Program-made: the position numbers and the translations under genes
From: Sporosarcina luteola
GTDB taxonomy: Bacteria; Bacillota; Bacilli; Bacillales_A; Planococcaceae
Direction of reading: 5' to 3'
Length of the DNA stretch: 64,000 bases
NCBI RefSeq assembly: GCF_007991495.1
Contig: NZ_BJYL01000015.1
Span: 1 to 64,000 of the forward strand
Part shown: piece by piece, positions 16,133-27,030 of the stretch
How positions within the stretch are numbered: the stretch's first letter is position 1
Layout: the number at the start of each line of letters is the position of its first letter
Notes under the pieces: model-generated
The model's database searches: none
The model's input: the letters and a program-made list of their open reading frames with translations, nothing else
What the model was told of the DNA's origin: nothing

Positions 16133-16366
16133 ATGGAGAAGAAATATTCATATGCCGAGTTTTTAAAAGCCGTTGGAAAAAACAGCTCTTCTTTGCAAGC
16201 GGAGAGGTTATTGAACGATATTTATATGGATTTGTTCCTCAGTCACATTCATCGAGAGCAAACAAAAAGACGTCTCTTAAAACTGATCGATCTTGCGCTT
16301 GACCAAAAGGACGAGTCGGCCTTCAATCGTTTGACAGATGAATTGATGAAAATGGAAGAAAAATAA
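16133..16366 (+). CDS. IDEAL-domain small protein
   Basis: 77 residues. The C-terminal half (LLNDIYMDLFLSHIHREQTKRRLLKLIDLALDQKDESAFNRLTDELMKM) fits the IDEAL domain, a roughly 40-residue helical module named from its conserved residues and found in Bacillales proteins such as ComK and YpiB partners. The frame is open from 16097, but that ATG lies over the -10 box; the ATG at 16133 follows AGGGGTGAGGGAG. It has its own promoter and terminator. Function unknown; adaptor or regulator is a guess from the domain. Confidence 0.7.
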   Translation: MEKKYSYAEFLKAVGKNSSSLQAERLLNDIYMDLFLSHIHREQTKRRLLKLIDLALDQKDESAFNRLTDELMKMEEK

Positions 16367-16375
16367 TAATAGCTT

Positions 16376-16424
16376 AGCGGGCTGCCCGGTATCATCAGAT
16401 GATATCGGTGCGGGCCGCTTTTTT
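16376..16424 (+). terminator. Terminator after the IDEAL-domain gene
   Basis: AGCGG..GCCCG.TATCAT pairs with ATGATATC..GCGGGC.GCT, followed by T6 at 16419-16424. Confidence 0.85.
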
Positions 16425-16443
16425 ATTTATAATCAACAATAAA

Positions 16444-16455
16444 AAACGTACGTTC
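16444..16455 (+). promoter_or_regulatory. Possible LexA box upstream of uvrB
   Basis: AAAC-GTAC-GTTC matches the Bacillus LexA core GAAC-N4-GTTC at seven of eight positions and lies 69 bp before the uvrB start. The promoter downstream is not clear to me, so this is tentative. Confidence 0.45.
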
Positions 16456-16523
16456 CCTTATTTCTTTAGTCTAGCTTTAAACTATGTTAAGATGTAACTA
16501 ATTCATGTTGGGGGGGACTTTGT

Positions 16524-18506
16524 ATGGTCCAGAAATTTGATTTGCATGCTCCGTATGTTCCTTTAGGCGACCAACCTTCAGCGATTGCGAAGCTAGTGGA
16601 AGGCATTGGAGAAGGCAAAAAACATCAGACACTTTTAGGTGCGACCGGGACAGGGAAGACGTTCACCGTTTCAAATGTAGTGAAGGAAATCAATAAACCG
16701 ACACTTGTAATTGCACACAATAAAACACTTGCTGGGCAACTTTATAGTGAATTTAAAGAATTTTTCCCGAATAATGCGGTAGAGTATTTTGTTAGCTTTT
16801 ACGATTATTATCAACCGGAAGCGTACGTCCCGCATACGGATACTTATATAGAAAAAGATGCAACGATCAATGATGAAATCGATAAGCTTCGCCACTCGGC
16901 AACATCGGCGTTGTTTGAACGGAGTGATGTATTGATTGTCGCATCCGTGTCATGCATTTACGGACTCGGTTCACCGGAGGAATATGGGAAGCATGTCGTC
17001 TCACTACGGTCTGGCATGGAAATTGGCCGCAATGAACTATTGAGACGTTTTGTCGATATTCAATACTCAAGAAACGATATCAATTTTACGCGGGGCACAT
17101 TCCGGGTGAGAGGGGACGTCGTCGAATTATTCCCGGCCTCACAGGACGAGCACTGCATTCGCATTGAATTTTTCGGGGACGAAATCGACCGGATCCGGGA
17201 AGTCGATGCACTTACCGGTGAAATTTTAGGCGAGCGCGAACATGTAGCCATCTTCCCTGCATCTCACTTCGTTACGGGTGAAGAAAAGATGGTGAAAGCA
17301 ATCGCAAATATCGAGGCAGAGCTGGAAGAGCGTCTCAAAGTACTAAGGAAAGATGATAATTTGCTGGAAGCACAGCGACTTGAACAAAGAACGCGCTATG
17401 ACTTGGAAATGATGCGGGAAATGGGTTTCTGCTCAGGGATTGAAAACTATTCAAGGCATTTGACGCTGAGACCTGCAGGGGCGACGCCTTATACACTGCT
17501 TGATTATTTTCCGGATGATTTCCTTATCGTCATTGATGAAAGCCATGTCACATTGCCTCAAATTCGCGGGATGTACAATGGTGACCAAGCAAGAAAGCAA
17601 GTGCTGGTTGACCATGGATTCCGCTTACCTTCAGCGCTTGACAATCGACCGCTTATGTTCGATGAATTTGAAAACTATGTCCATGAAGCGATCTATGTTT
17701 CCGCAACTCCCGGCCCTTATGAAATCGAGCATACGCCCGAAATGGTTGAACAAATCATCAGGCCAACAGGATTGCTTGATCCAATCATTGAAGTGCGTCC
17801 AATTGAAGGCCAGATCGATGACTTAATCGGGGAAATTAATGAGCGTACAAAACGGAATGAACGGGTATTGATTACTACATTGACGAAAAAGATGTCCGAG
17901 GATTTGACCGATTACCTGAAAGATATCGGCATCAAAGTCCAATACTTGCATTCCGATATAAAAACGCTCGAACGTATTGAAATCATCAGAGAACTGAGGT
18001 TAGGAACGTATGATGTCCTGATTGGCATTAACTTGCTAAGGGAAGGGCTTGATATTCCGGAAGTTTCCCTTGTCACCATTTTGGATGCGGATAAGGAAGG
18101 ATTCCTTCGTTCTGAACGATCTCTGATCCAAACAATCGGCCGGGCTGCACGTAACTCTGAGGGCAAGGTCATTATGTATGCGGATCGCTACACGGATTCC
18201 ATGAAAAAGGCGATTGATGAAACGACAAGACGCCGGGAAATCCAAATGGCTTACAATGAAAAGCATGGTATCACTCCGACAACAATTAAAAAGGAAATCA
18301 GAGATGTTATCCGTGCGACTCAAATTGCCGAAGATAGTATTTCTGCTCTTGATAAAGTGACAAAAGGCAAGAAGTTGACGAAAGAAGATAAGACGAAATT
18401 GCTTGCAACGCTCGAAAAGGAAATGAAAGAGGCGGCAAAGGCACTCGATTTCGAAAGAGCCGCAGAATTGCGCGATACGATATTAGAATTGAAGGCTGAA
18501 GGGTGA
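16524..18506 (+). CDS. uvrB: Excinuclease ABC subunit B
   Basis: 660-residue helicase-like subunit of nucleotide excision repair; it verifies damage handed over by UvrA and recruits UvrC. Seen: Walker A GATGTGKT (39-46), the damage-probing beta-hairpin region [13 protein letters not shown] (about 91-103), DESH box LIVIDESH, helicase motifs V-VI ([17 protein letters not shown] ... QTIGRAARN) and a C-terminal UVR domain (about 622-657) for UvrC. It is followed by uvrA seven bases downstream. A LexA-like site upstream suggests SOS control. Confidence 0.97.
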   Translation: MVQKFDLHAPYVPLGDQPSAIAKLVEGIGEGKKHQTLLGATGTGKTFTVSNVVKEINKPTLVIAHNKTLAGQLYSEFKEFFPNNAVEYFVSFYDYYQPEAYVPHTDTYIEKDATINDEIDKLRHSATSALFERSDVLIVASVSCIYGLGSPEEYGKHVVSLRSGMEIGRNELLRRFVDIQYSRNDINFTRGTFRVRGDVVELFPASQDEHCIRIEFFGDEIDRIREVDALTGEILGEREHVAIFPASHFVTGEEKMVKAIANIEAELEERLKVLRKDDNLLEAQRLEQRTRYDLEMMREMGFCSGIENYSRHLTLRPAGATPYTLLDYFPDDFLIVIDESHVTLPQIRGMYNGDQARKQVLVDHGFRLPSALDNRPLMFDEFENYVHEAIYVSATPGPYEIEHTPEMVEQIIRPTGLLDPIIEVRPIEGQIDDLIGEINERTKRNERVLITTLTKKMSEDLTDYLKDIGIKVQYLHSDIKTLERIEIIRELRLGTYDVLIGINLLREGLDIPEVSLVTILDADKEGFLRSERSLIQTIGRAARNSEGKVIMYADRYTDSMKKAIDETTRRREIQMAYNEKHGITPTTIKKEIRDVIRATQIAEDSISALDKVTKGKKLTKEDKTKLLATLEKEMKEAAKALDFERAAELRDTILELKAEG

Positions 18507-18513
18507 AGACGCA

Positions 18514-21387
18514 ATGAAAAATACGGAAATTGTCATTCAAGGGGCCAGAGCCCATAATCTGAAAAATATTAACGTCACCATTCCACGCGATAAAATGGTT
18601 GTCATTACAGGATTGTCCGGCTCAGGGAAATCGTCTCTCGCTTTCGATACGATTTACGCGGAAGGGCAACGAAGATATGTTGAATCGCTATCAGCGTATG
18701 CGAGACAATTCTTAGGCCAGATGGATAAACCCGACGTCGATGTCATAGAGGGGCTGTCACCTGCCATTTCCATTGATCAAAAGACGACAAGCCGCAACCC
18801 TCGATCCACTGTCGGAACTGTTACAGAAATCTATGATTACTTACGATTGCTATACGCACGGATCGGCAAGCCTATCTGTCCGAATCACGGAATTGAAATT
18901 ACTTCACAGACGATTGAACAGATGGTCGACCGGATTATGCAACTGCCGGAACGATCCAGGCTGCAAATATTGGCGCCTGTCGTTTCTGGAAGGAAAGGAA
19001 CGCATGCGAAGCTGATTGAAGACATAAAAAAGCAAGGTTATGTCAGGATCCGAGTGAATGGAGAAGTAATCGATCTCGATGATAATATCGAACTGAACAA
19101 AAACAAAAAACATACAATAGAAGTCGTTATTGACCGCATTGTCGTTAAAGAGGGGATCGAAGCCCGCCTCAGTGACTCATTGGAGTCTGCGCTGCGGTTG
19201 GCTGACGGAACTGTCTTGGTCGATGTGATGGATGTGGAAGAATTGCTGTTCAGTGAACATCATGCTTGTCCGATTTGCGGTTTTTCCATCGGGGAGCTGG
19301 AGCCGCGGATGTTTTCATTCAACAGCCCATTCGGTGCATGTCCCGAATGTGATGGCCTAGGTTCGAAACTTGAGGTGGATCCGGAACTGGTCATCCCTGA
19401 TCGTTCCCTTTCATTAAATGAAGGTGCAATTGCGCCTTGGGTACCAACGAGTTCACAATACTACCCAGAACTGTTAAAGACAATTTGTCATCATTTTAAA
19501 ATACCGATGGACGTTCCTGTCGAAGATTTGGCAGATGAAGATTTGAATATAATCCTTTACGGTTCAAAGGATCATAAAATCAAGTTCCAATATACGAATG
19601 AATTTGGCAATACACGCGTAAATAATATCTATTTCGAAGGTGTACTCGCAAATGTTGAGCGCAGGTTCAAGGAAACGTCTTCCGATTATATCCGCGAGCA
19701 GATGGAGAAATATATGGCGAGCCGCGCGTGTCCGAATTGTAAAGGATACCGATTGAAAGAGGAGACGCTGGCTGTCAAAGTAAATGGGGAGCATATCGGA
19801 AAAGTAACCGCCCTATCCATTACAGAAGCCGACAACTTCTTTAGGAATCTCGTACTTTCAGAGAAGGATATGCAAATTGCAAAGCTCATCCTCCGTGAGA
19901 TTGAAGAACGATTAGGGTTCCTTGTTAATGTAGGGCTCGATTATTTAACGTTATCCAGGACGGCAGGCACGTTATCGGGCGGTGAAGCGCAGCGAATCCG
20001 GCTTGCCACGCAAATCGGCTCCAGATTGACAGGCGTCCTCTATATTTTAGATGAACCGTCGATCGGACTCCATCAACGAGATAATGATCGTCTGATCGGA
20101 ACGTTACAAAGCATGCGCGACATCGGCAATACACTTATTGTTGTAGAGCACGATGAAGACACAATGGTTGCTGCTGATTACTTGATTGACATTGGTCCCG
20201 GGGCAGGAGAAGCCGGAGGGCAAATCGTATCGGCCGGTACACCTACCGAAGTGATGAATGATCCGAACTCATTGACGGGTCAATATTTAAGCGGTAAGAA
20301 ATTCATTTCCCTGCCAATCGAAAGGCGTGAGCCGGATGGCAGAGTTGTTTCGATAAAAGGCGCATCGGAAAACAACTTGAAAAACGTCGACGTAGATTTC
20401 CCGTTAGGTCAATTCATTGCAGTGACGGGTGTTTCGGGGTCTGGTAAAAGCTCACTTGTCAATGAAGTTCTTTATAAAGTGTTGGCCCAAAAACTAAACC
20501 GTTCAAAGCAAAAGCCGGGCAAGTTCACATCTGTTAGTGGACTTGAAGAATTAGAGAAGGTAATTGAAATCGATCAATCCCCGATCGGGCGGACGCCAAG
20601 ATCGAACCCGGCGACATATACCGGAGTTTTCGACGATGTTCGTGATGTATTCGCCATGACAAACGAGGCGAAGGTAAGAGGATATAAAAAAGGGCGATTC
20701 AGCTTTAACGTGAAGGGCGGACGCTGTGAAGCTTGCCGTGGAGACGGTATTATCAAAATCGAAATGCATTTCCTTCCTGACGTCTATGTACCTTGCGAAG
20801 TATGTCATGGGAAACGATATAACCGTGAAACACTTGAAGTGACATACAAAGGAAAAAACATCGCCGACGTCTTATCAATGACTGTTGAAGACGCATTAGT
20901 ATTCTTTGAAAACATTCCTAAAATCAGCAGAAAACTGCAGACGATCGCCGACGTTGGCCTTGGATACGTTCAACTGGGTCAACCCGCCACAACATTATCG
21001 GGCGGAGAAGCGCAAAGGGTCAAATTGGCATCCGAATTGCATAAACGTTCAAACGGAAAATCATTTTATATTTTGGACGAGCCGACAACCGGCTTGCATG
21101 TCCATGATATTGCCAAACTATTGGACGTGCTGCAACGTTTAGTGGACTCTGGAAATACGGTACTCGTCATCGAACATAACCTTGACGTCATCAAAACCGT
21201 TGACTATATTATCGACATCGGTCCCGAAGGCGGAGACAAAGGCGGCCAAATCATTGCGACAGGCACGCCGGAAAAAGTAGCCAACGTAAAAAAATCCTAT
21301 ACGGGCCATTATTTGAAACCGATTCTCGAACGGGACCGCCAACGAATGAAAGACATGATCGAAACAGCCTCCACTGAAAAAAGATGA
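18514..21387 (+). CDS. uvrA: Excinuclease ABC subunit A
   Basis: 957-residue damage-recognition ATPase. Two ABC modules: Walker [10 protein letters not shown] (about 31) and GVSGSGKSS (about 639), signatures TLSGGEAQR (about 486 and 827) and Walker B LDEPSIGL / LDEPTTGL. Zinc motifs CPICG..CPECDG and [14 protein letters not shown] are intact. Length and order (uvrB-uvrA) are as in other Bacillales. Confidence 0.97.
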   Translation: MKNTEIVIQGARAHNLKNINVTIPRDKMVVITGLSGSGKSSLAFDTIYAEGQRRYVESLSAYARQFLGQMDKPDVDVIEGLSPAISIDQKTTSRNPRSTVGTVTEIYDYLRLLYARIGKPICPNHGIEITSQTIEQMVDRIMQLPERSRLQILAPVVSGRKGTHAKLIEDIKKQGYVRIRVNGEVIDLDDNIELNKNKKHTIEVVIDRIVVKEGIEARLSDSLESALRLADGTVLVDVMDVEELLFSEHHACPICGFSIGELEPRMFSFNSPFGACPECDGLGSKLEVDPELVIPDRSLSLNEGAIAPWVPTSSQYYPELLKTICHHFKIPMDVPVEDLADEDLNIILYGSKDHKIKFQYTNEFGNTRVNNIYFEGVLANVERRFKETSSDYIREQMEKYMASRACPNCKGYRLKEETLAVKVNGEHIGKVTALSITEADNFFRNLVLSEKDMQIAKLILREIEERLGFLVNVGLDYLTLSRTAGTLSGGEAQRIRLATQIGSRLTGVLYILDEPSIGLHQRDNDRLIGTLQSMRDIGNTLIVVEHDEDTMVAADYLIDIGPGAGEAGGQIVSAGTPTEVMNDPNSLTGQYLSGKKFISLPIERREPDGRVVSIKGASENNLKNVDVDFPLGQFIAVTGVSGSGKSSLVNEVLYKVLAQKLNRSKQKPGKFTSVSGLEELEKVIEIDQSPIGRTPRSNPATYTGVFDDVRDVFAMTNEAKVRGYKKGRFSFNVKGGRCEACRGDGIIKIEMHFLPDVYVPCEVCHGKRYNRETLEVTYKGKNIADVLSMTVEDALVFFENIPKISRKLQTIADVGLGYVQLGQPATTLSGGEAQRVKLASELHKRSNGKSFYILDEPTTGLHVHDIAKLLDVLQRLVDSGNTVLVIEHNLDVIKTVDYIIDIGPEGGDKGGQIIATGTPEKVANVKKSYTGHYLKPILERDRQRMKDMIETASTEKR

Positions 21388-21495
21388 AACCTTATGAAGG
21401 GGCATTCGTATATATACTATGGAAAGTAAGAGTATGTAACAGTGACTCTTGCTATTAGTTGAAATCAAAGGCATACCAAATTAGGAGGCGGAAAG

Positions 21496-22665
21496 ATGCA
21501 AAATGAACGCGAACGTATCTTGACAATGCTGGAAAACGGTACAATTTCAATGGACGAAGCCTTAACACTTTTAGAAGCAATGGAGAAAAATACAACTCCA
21601 TCTAGTAACGAAAAGAACTTCCAACAAGCAGAAGACTTCAACAATGAAACCCAATTCGAGCGAGAAAACAAACAATCAGAATCCAACAATACAAACGGAA
21701 AAGATCCATCAATGGATGAATTCTTCGAAGACATCAAGAAAGACTTTGTCACTGTTGGTGATCGCTTCATGCAATTCATGCAAACCGCTGTAGAAAAAAT
21801 GAAAGACTTTGATTTTGACAAGCCTTTCGGCGGAAGTTCCACATTCCACCATACAATGGTCAAACAAGCCGACGATTTAGAAGAAATCCTTATTGACGTC
21901 GATCACGGAAGTGTTTCCATTCACGCGACCGATGTTGAGGAAATCAAAGCCGAATTCATCGTTAAATCATTTAACGGAAGATCAGAAGAAGAAGCCAAAA
22001 AAGAATTCCTCGATAAGTTGATCTTCTTGAAAGATGAAGGCAAGCTACGCTTATTAAGCGACTTGAAATTAAGCCAAGTCAATGTAGACCTCTTTGTTCC
22101 AAAGAAGGACTATAAAAAGATCTCTGCAAGACTTCTGAACGGTCACTTCGCAATCAAAGATCTATCCGTTGATCGATTATATACGAAGACGGCAAACGGG
22201 AAAGTGGATGTCGAGCGGATTACCTTTAAAGAAGCTGAACTGGAAGCAGGGAATGGGTCGATCCGGTTGAACGATAGTACTGGCGAAATGCTTGAAGCTG
22301 AAACAATTAACGGACGCGTCTATGTGCTAGGTGAATTGAAAGATGTCGAAGCAAAATCACTGAATGGCCATGTAGTTATCACGACAACGGATGCTGCTGC
22401 ACAAAGAATAGATGCGAAAACGGTGAGCGGTTCCGTTGAAGTATATGTTCCATCCGATATTCCGTTGCGCGGGGAAATTGCAACAAACATGGGACGGTTG
22501 GACCTTCAGTTGAAAGATGTTAACAAATCGACTGAACAAGAACAATTCCTTCACCGCTCAGTCAGCTTTTCGAAAGAGCTTGAAAGTGAAACTGCTCCCC
22601 TTCATATTCATGCCGAGGCAAAAACAGGTTCAGTCATCGTCTGCTATACGGTTAAACATGATTAA
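21496..22665 (+). CDS. yvlB: YvlB-like DUF4097 protein
   Basis: 389 residues. The N terminus QNERERILTMLENGTISMDEALTLLEAMEK is a short SHOCT-like helical module; an acidic linker follows, then a long beta-helix-like DUF4097 domain (about 130-360) with repeated patterns such as RLLNGHFAIKDLSVDRLYTKTANGKVDVERI. No signal peptide. In B. subtilis yvlB lies just after uvrA and belongs to an envelope-stress associated yvlABCD group; only yvlB is here. AGGAGG precedes the ATG. Confidence 0.85.
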   Translation: MQNERERILTMLENGTISMDEALTLLEAMEKNTTPSSNEKNFQQAEDFNNETQFERENKQSESNNTNGKDPSMDEFFEDIKKDFVTVGDRFMQFMQTAVEKMKDFDFDKPFGGSSTFHHTMVKQADDLEEILIDVDHGSVSIHATDVEEIKAEFIVKSFNGRSEEEAKKEFLDKLIFLKDEGKLRLLSDLKLSQVNVDLFVPKKDYKKISARLLNGHFAIKDLSVDRLYTKTANGKVDVERITFKEAELEAGNGSIRLNDSTGEMLEAETINGRVYVLGELKDVEAKSLNGHVVITTTDAAAQRIDAKTVSGSVEVYVPSDIPLRGEIATNMGRLDLQLKDVNKSTEQEQFLHRSVSFSKELESETAPLHIHAEAKTGSVIVCYTVKHD

Positions 22666-22670
22666 ATAAT

Positions 22671-22713
22671 AAAAGCTGTCAACAACGTCATTCGACGTTA
22701 TTGACAGCTTTTT
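22671..22713 (+). terminator. Terminator after yvlB
   Basis: GCTGTCAA-AACGTC pairs with GACGTT-TTGACAGC across ATTC, followed by T5. Confidence 0.9.
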
Positions 22714-22726
22714 ACTACGAATTCCG

Positions 22727-22957
22727 CGCGCGTCCAAAGCAGGCCTCCGCGCGTCCAAAGGAGTAGCCCGCGCGTCCAAAGGAGTAGCCCGCGCGTCCAA
22801 AGGAGTAGCCCGCGCGTCCAAAGCAGGCCCCCGCGCGTCCAAAGCAGGCAGCCGCGCGTCCAAAGGAGTAGCCCGCGCGTCCAAAGGAGTAACCCGCACG
22901 TCCAAAGCAAGCTCCCGTGCGTCCAAAGGCGACTCCCGCGCGTCCAAAGTGCATACT
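22727..22957. repeat. 21-bp tandem repeat array (CGCGCGTCCAAAG family), 11 units
   Basis: Units start CGCGCGTCCAAAG at 22727 and every 21 bp to 22937 (two read CGCACGT and CGTGCGT). The eight-base tail alternates between GAGTAGCC and CAGGCC-type sequence. The array lies between the yvlB terminator and the stop of the convergent amidase gene. Both strands have frames open across it because 21 is divisible by three; I regard these as shadows. Confidence 0.93.
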
Positions 22958-22972
22958 AACCCGTACTGGTTA

Positions 22973-23530
22973 TCACTGATTCCCATGATACAGCCAGGCG
23001 AGGATTCCGAAAGCAATCGCTCGTGCGCATTGTTTTCGATAGCCATTCTGCAGCAGAAGATCGGCCTCTTCCCGGTTGGTCATGAAGCCGCATTCCACCA
23101 GAATTGCTGGCATTTTAGTATCCCGTAATACCGCGAAGTTTGCTGTCTTTACCCCTCGATCTTTCCGCCTGCACGCTGAAATCAATGATGTATGGACGAC
23201 AGCCGCCAATGCCTCAGATTGTTTACTTGCCTTCGGATAAATATATGTCTCAATCCCTTGCGCCTCATTCCATCCGTTCCCAAATGCATTTGCGTGAATA
23301 GAGACAAACGCATCAACGTTCAACTTGTTCGCTAAGCTCGTCCTTTCCGCTAACGGGACATCACGATTCGGACTATGTGATAAAACGACCTCCACCCCTT
23401 CCGAATGCAAAGTCTGTTTGATCATTTCTGCTACTGCCGAATTAAAGCTGAACTCTAAGAGTTTCCCATCCGGAGACCTTTTCCCGGGTGTTGCCGGCCC
23501 GTGTCCCGCATCCAATAAAATTTTCGCCAT
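22973..23530 (-). CDS. N-acetylmuramoyl-L-alanine amidase (Amidase_3)
   Basis: 185 residues consisting only of the zinc amidase domain: LLDAGHG (first His), LEFSFN (Glu), AFVSIHANAF (second His) and PAILVECGFMTN (catalytic Glu). It cleaves the bond between muramic acid and the stem peptide. There is no signal peptide and no SPOR, SH3 or LysM domain, as in phage endolysin cores or mother-cell lytic enzymes such as CwlC-like proteins. GAGGGGGAG precedes the ATG. Whether it serves sporulation is inference. Confidence 0.88.
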   Translation of the reverse strand: MAKILLDAGHGPATPGKRSPDGKLLEFSFNSAVAEMIKQTLHSEGVEVVLSHSPNRDVPLAERTSLANKLNVDAFVSIHANAFGNGWNEAQGIETYIYPKASKQSEALAAVVHTSLISACRRKDRGVKTANFAVLRDTKMPAILVECGFMTNREEADLLLQNGYRKQCARAIAFGILAWLYHGNQ

Positions 23531-23665
23531 ATGCTCTCCCCCTCGCTATGTATATAGACCTGATAACTAAAAAGGTAGACAATTTCAGGACGAAATCATT
23601 TCAAAAGGAATTGTTCATGGTAAAATGAAGCATAGCTTCAGAGAAAAAAGAAAGGCGGCGAGGAA

Positions 23666-24643
23666 ATGTCGATTGTAACAGTGAAGGATATTCAAGAACG
23701 TTTTGGTCTTGAACTTCTCGCAGGCTGGGCAGGCATCGAGCGAAATATTTTAACTAGCGACATATCACGCCCGGGTCTTGAAATGGCGGGTTATTTCGAC
23801 TTTTATCCGGCATTACGGGTTCAGCTGCTTGGGAAAACGGAAATTTCCTTTTTCAATAAGTTGAATGAGGCTGAACGCCAAGATCGTATGAATCGTCTTT
23901 GTACGGATGACACACCGGCTTTCATCCTTGCACATAATATTCAATGCCCGAGTGAATTGCTTGAGCTAGCGGAATTACGAAACATTCCTGTGCTGCAAAC
24001 GGAGAACCCGACAACGCGCTTCTCGGGGATGCTGACGAATTACCTTGAAGGGCGTTTAGCACCGATGACGACTGTCCATGGAGTTCTCGTAGACGTTTAT
24101 GGCATCGGCGTGTTGATAACTGGGAAAAGTGGCGTCGGTAAAAGTGAAACGGCTTTAGAACTTGTGAAAAGAGGGCACCGGCTCGTTGCAGATGATGCAG
24201 TGGAAATTAGGCAAGTCGCAAAAAATGTATTGATCGGGAATGCGCCGAAAATACTTAGACATATGCTTGAAATACGCGGTGTCGGCATTATTGACATGAT
24301 GACACTTTTCGGTGCAAGTGCCGTGAAGGACGATAAACGGATTTTAATGGTGATCGATCTTGAAGCTTGGGACCCTAATAAAATTTATGATCGTTTAGGC
24401 ATTGACGAAGAGAAGATGAAGATTATGGATTCGGATTTGACGAAGCTTACAGTACCCGTACGGCCGGGGCGGAATCTATCTGTCATTATTGAAGTGGCGG
24501 CAATGGATTACCGGATGAAAAGATTAGGCATCAACGCAGCTGAAAACTTTTCAAAAAAACTTGATTTGGCGATTAGCCAACATACAGATGAATCTGAAGT
24601 AGAGGGGATAGAGGAAAATAATGTTCGATATACTAGCGATTGA
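23666..24643 (+). CDS. hprK: HPr kinase/phosphorylase
   Basis: 325-residue bifunctional enzyme that phosphorylates and dephosphorylates Ser46 of HPr and Crh, the key switch of carbon catabolite control. P-loop GKSGVGKS (153-160) and the HPrK signature [10 protein letters not shown] (201-210) are intact. It leads the conserved hprK-lgt-yvoD-ppaX-yvoF operon and overlaps lgt by 23 bases. Its target gene crh is also in this window. Confidence 0.97.
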   Translation: MSIVTVKDIQERFGLELLAGWAGIERNILTSDISRPGLEMAGYFDFYPALRVQLLGKTEISFFNKLNEAERQDRMNRLCTDDTPAFILAHNIQCPSELLELAELRNIPVLQTENPTTRFSGMLTNYLEGRLAPMTTVHGVLVDVYGIGVLITGKSGVGKSETALELVKRGHRLVADDAVEIRQVAKNVLIGNAPKILRHMLEIRGVGIIDMMTLFGASAVKDDKRILMVIDLEAWDPNKIYDRLGIDEEKMKIMDSDLTKLTVPVRPGRNLSVIIEVAAMDYRMKRLGINAAENFSKKLDLAISQHTDESEVEGIEENNVRYTSD

Positions 24644-25427
24644 CCCAACGGCCTTTCATTTAGGTCCTATACCGATTCGTTGGTATGGAATTTTAATCAC
24701 ATCTGGCATCATTTTAGCATTTATCGTCGTTCAAAAAGAAATGGTGAAACGGGGAATGCACCCTGATTTCTTAACCGATCTGCTTATTTGGGCTGTACCT
24801 ATCGCCATTATAAGTGCACGGATCTATTATGTTATATTTTCATGGGATTCCTATAAGGATAACCCGGCCGATGTCATTAAAATATGGGAGGGCGGAATTG
24901 CCATCCATGGTGCATTGATCGGTGCATTTATAACGACTTACGTGTTTACAAAAAGACGCGGAATCTCTTTTTGGAAAGTCGCTGATATTGCCGTTCCCGG
25001 GATTTTGATTGGCCAGATTATCGGTCGATGGGGGAACTTCATTAACCAAGAAGCGCACGGGGGTCCTGTATCCCAAAAGTTTCTGGAAAACACATGGATT
25101 CCAGATTGGATTATGAATCAAATGACGATTGAAGGAGTGACGTATCACCCGACGTTTCTATATGAATCCTTATGGAATGTAGTCGGTCTTATCATCCTCC
25201 TTATTTTAAGAAGGGTTCGATTGAAGAGGGGAGAAATGTTTTTCTTTTACCTCATTTGGTATTCGATCGGAAGGTACTTTATTGAAGGAATGAGAACGGA
25301 CAGTTTGTATGGCGGAGATCTTCGCGCTGCGCAAATTGTTTCAATCATTGCGGTTGTCTTCGCTGTGTCCATGTTCATATGGAGAAGGTTCATTAAAAAG
25401 ATCAAAGTGGAATATCAAGATAACTAG
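24621..25427 (+). CDS. lgt: Prolipoprotein diacylglyceryl transferase
   Basis: 268-residue membrane enzyme that attaches diacylglycerol to the lipobox Cys of prolipoproteins such as PrsA. Seven membrane segments; the catalytic/signature stretch [15 protein letters not shown] lies at about 135-150, preceded by [12 protein letters not shown]. The start lies within hprK. Confidence 0.96.
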   Translation: MFDILAIDPTAFHLGPIPIRWYGILITSGIILAFIVVQKEMVKRGMHPDFLTDLLIWAVPIAIISARIYYVIFSWDSYKDNPADVIKIWEGGIAIHGALIGAFITTYVFTKRRGISFWKVADIAVPGILIGQIIGRWGNFINQEAHGGPVSQKFLENTWIPDWIMNQMTIEGVTYHPTFLYESLWNVVGLIILLILRRVRLKRGEMFFFYLIWYSIGRYFIEGMRTDSLYGGDLRAAQIVSIIAVVFAVSMFIWRRFIKKIKVEYQDN

Positions 25428-25442
25428 AAGAGGGATGGGGAA

Positions 25443-26387
25443 ATGCAGACGTTTCAAAATGGGTTGAAAGCTGGTTTGAAAACAACGTGGACATTAGGAA
25501 AGATTATTTTTCCGATAACGCTGCTTCTTGTCATTTTGCAGCACACGCCGGTTTTGCCGTGGATTGTGAAGCTTGTATCTCCTTTTATGGGGCTATTCGG
25601 GCTAAGCGGGGAAGCGGCCATTCCGCTTGTGTTGGGGAATGCATTGAACTTATATGCAGGGATAGCAGGCATTTTGTCGCTTGATCTGACAGTGAAAGAA
25701 GTATTCATATTGGCGGTTATGCTCAGCTTTGCACATAATATGTTCATTGAAACAGGTGTCGCTTTAAAGGTCGGTGTGAAATTATGGATTGTCCTCGTTG
25801 TGAGATTTGGTTTGGCAGCATTCTCAGCGATTGTCATCAATCTGGTTTGGCAAGGCGGCGGTGAGATTGCGCAATATGGCATGGCGCCTGAAATTGCAGC
25901 CGCCCCTGAAAGTTGGATTGGCATCGGCTTGCTTGGTTTACAGAAAGCGGGATTCGGGGTATTGCAGCTCGCGCTTATCGTCATTCCATTGATGATTATC
26001 GTCCAATATTTGAAAGACAATCACTACTTGCAGAAGTTTTCCGATAGGCTGGCGCCTTTTACAAAGGTCATCGGTGTCAAACCGAATGCCTCTATGACGC
26101 TCGTTGCGGGCCTCGTTATTGGTCTGGCTTATGGCGCAGGCGTCATGATTCAGGCGGTACAGGAGGACGGCGTAAGCAAAAAGGATGCAACGCTTGCTTT
26201 TATATTCCTTGTCGCTTGCCACGCAGTTGTCGAGGATACGCTTATTTTCATTCCTTTAGGCATCCCGGTCTGGCCGTTGCTCATCATCCGCCTCGTCACC
26301 GCATTCATATTGACGATTGCAGTCGCTTATTTCTGGAGGCAAAGCGAACGTAAAAGAGAGAGGGAGGTCACTTTGCTGAATGGCTAA
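25443..26387 (+). CDS. yvoD: Nucleoside-recognition (Gate) membrane protein YvoD
   Basis: 314 residues with about eight membrane segments in two similar halves, typical of the Gate/nucleoside-recognition domain proteins related to SpmA/SpmB. Conserved Asn/Gly/His positions (LVLGNALNLYAGIAG, SFAHNMFIETGVAL, ACHAVVEDTLIFIPLGIP) are visible. It occupies the yvoD slot of the hprK operon and overlaps ppaX by eight bases. Substrate unknown. Confidence 0.85.
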   Translation: MQTFQNGLKAGLKTTWTLGKIIFPITLLLVILQHTPVLPWIVKLVSPFMGLFGLSGEAAIPLVLGNALNLYAGIAGILSLDLTVKEVFILAVMLSFAHNMFIETGVALKVGVKLWIVLVVRFGLAAFSAIVINLVWQGGGEIAQYGMAPEIAAAPESWIGIGLLGLQKAGFGVLQLALIVIPLMIIVQYLKDNHYLQKFSDRLAPFTKVIGVKPNASMTLVAGLVIGLAYGAGVMIQAVQEDGVSKKDATLAFIFLVACHAVVEDTLIFIPLGIPVWPLLIIRLVTAFILTIAVAYFWRQSERKREREVTLLNG

Positions 26388-27030
26388 CATTACAACATTG
26401 CTTTTTGACTTTGACGGAACATTGCTCGACACGAATGAGCTGATCATCCAAACGTATCAAACGGTATTGAACAAACATTATCCGGGCAAGTATGAACGGG
26501 TCCATATTTTACCGTTCTTAGGACCGGTGCTAAAAGATGTATTCGATGAAATCGATCCAAAGAAATCCGAACAACTGATGAGTGAATACCGCGAATGGAA
26601 TCTTGCGAATCATGATCTAATGGTGACCGAATTCGATGGTGTGGCAGAAACATTGAGACAGCTGAAAAGCAATGGAATGAAGATGGCAATCGTGTCGACA
26701 AAGCGGAAAAACATGATTATGAGAGGTATGAAACTCATCGGGATAGAAGACTTGTTTGACACTGTCATCGGCATAGATGATGTGCAACGCGCTAAACCTG
26801 ACCCAGAGCCGCTAGTACTTGCGATGGAGAGATTAGGTTCATCCACAGCGGAAACGCTCATGATCGGCGATAACTTCCATGATATCCTAGGTGGTAAAAA
26901 TGCAGGCGTTCGCACTGCGGGGGTAGCTTGGTCATTGAAAGGCGAACAGTATATGCGCGAGTTGGAGCCAGACTTTGTTCTTCAGCACATCTCAGATCTA
27001 TTGCCAATAACAGCGGGAGAGAAAGTGTGA
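26380..27030 (+). CDS. ppaX: Pyrophosphatase PpaX
   Basis: 216-residue HAD-superfamily phosphatase: motif I LLFDFDGTLLDTN, motif II MAIVSTK, motif III Lys in RAKPDPEPL and motif IV IGDNFHDILGGKNAG. In B. subtilis it hydrolyses the pyrophosphate released by HprK dephosphorylation of Ser-P HPr, which explains its place in the hprK operon. Its last base pairs overlap yvoF. Confidence 0.94.
   Translation: MANITTLLFDFDGTLLDTNELIIQTYQTVLNKHYPGKYERVHILPFLGPVLKDVFDEIDPKKSEQLMSEYREWNLANHDLMVTEFDGVAETLRQLKSNGMKMAIVSTKRKNMIMRGMKLIGIEDLFDTVIGIDDVQRAKPDPEPLVLAMERLGSSTAETLMIGDNFHDILGGKNAGVRTAGVAWSLKGEQYMRELEPDFVLQHISDLLPITAGEKV

Noticed and set aside
22630..23046. Repetitive LDARATP-type and FGRAGYS-type proteins on the minus strand
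   Set aside because: Shadows of the CGCGCGTCCAAAG array; they run into the amidase gene and the yvlB terminator and have no start signals.
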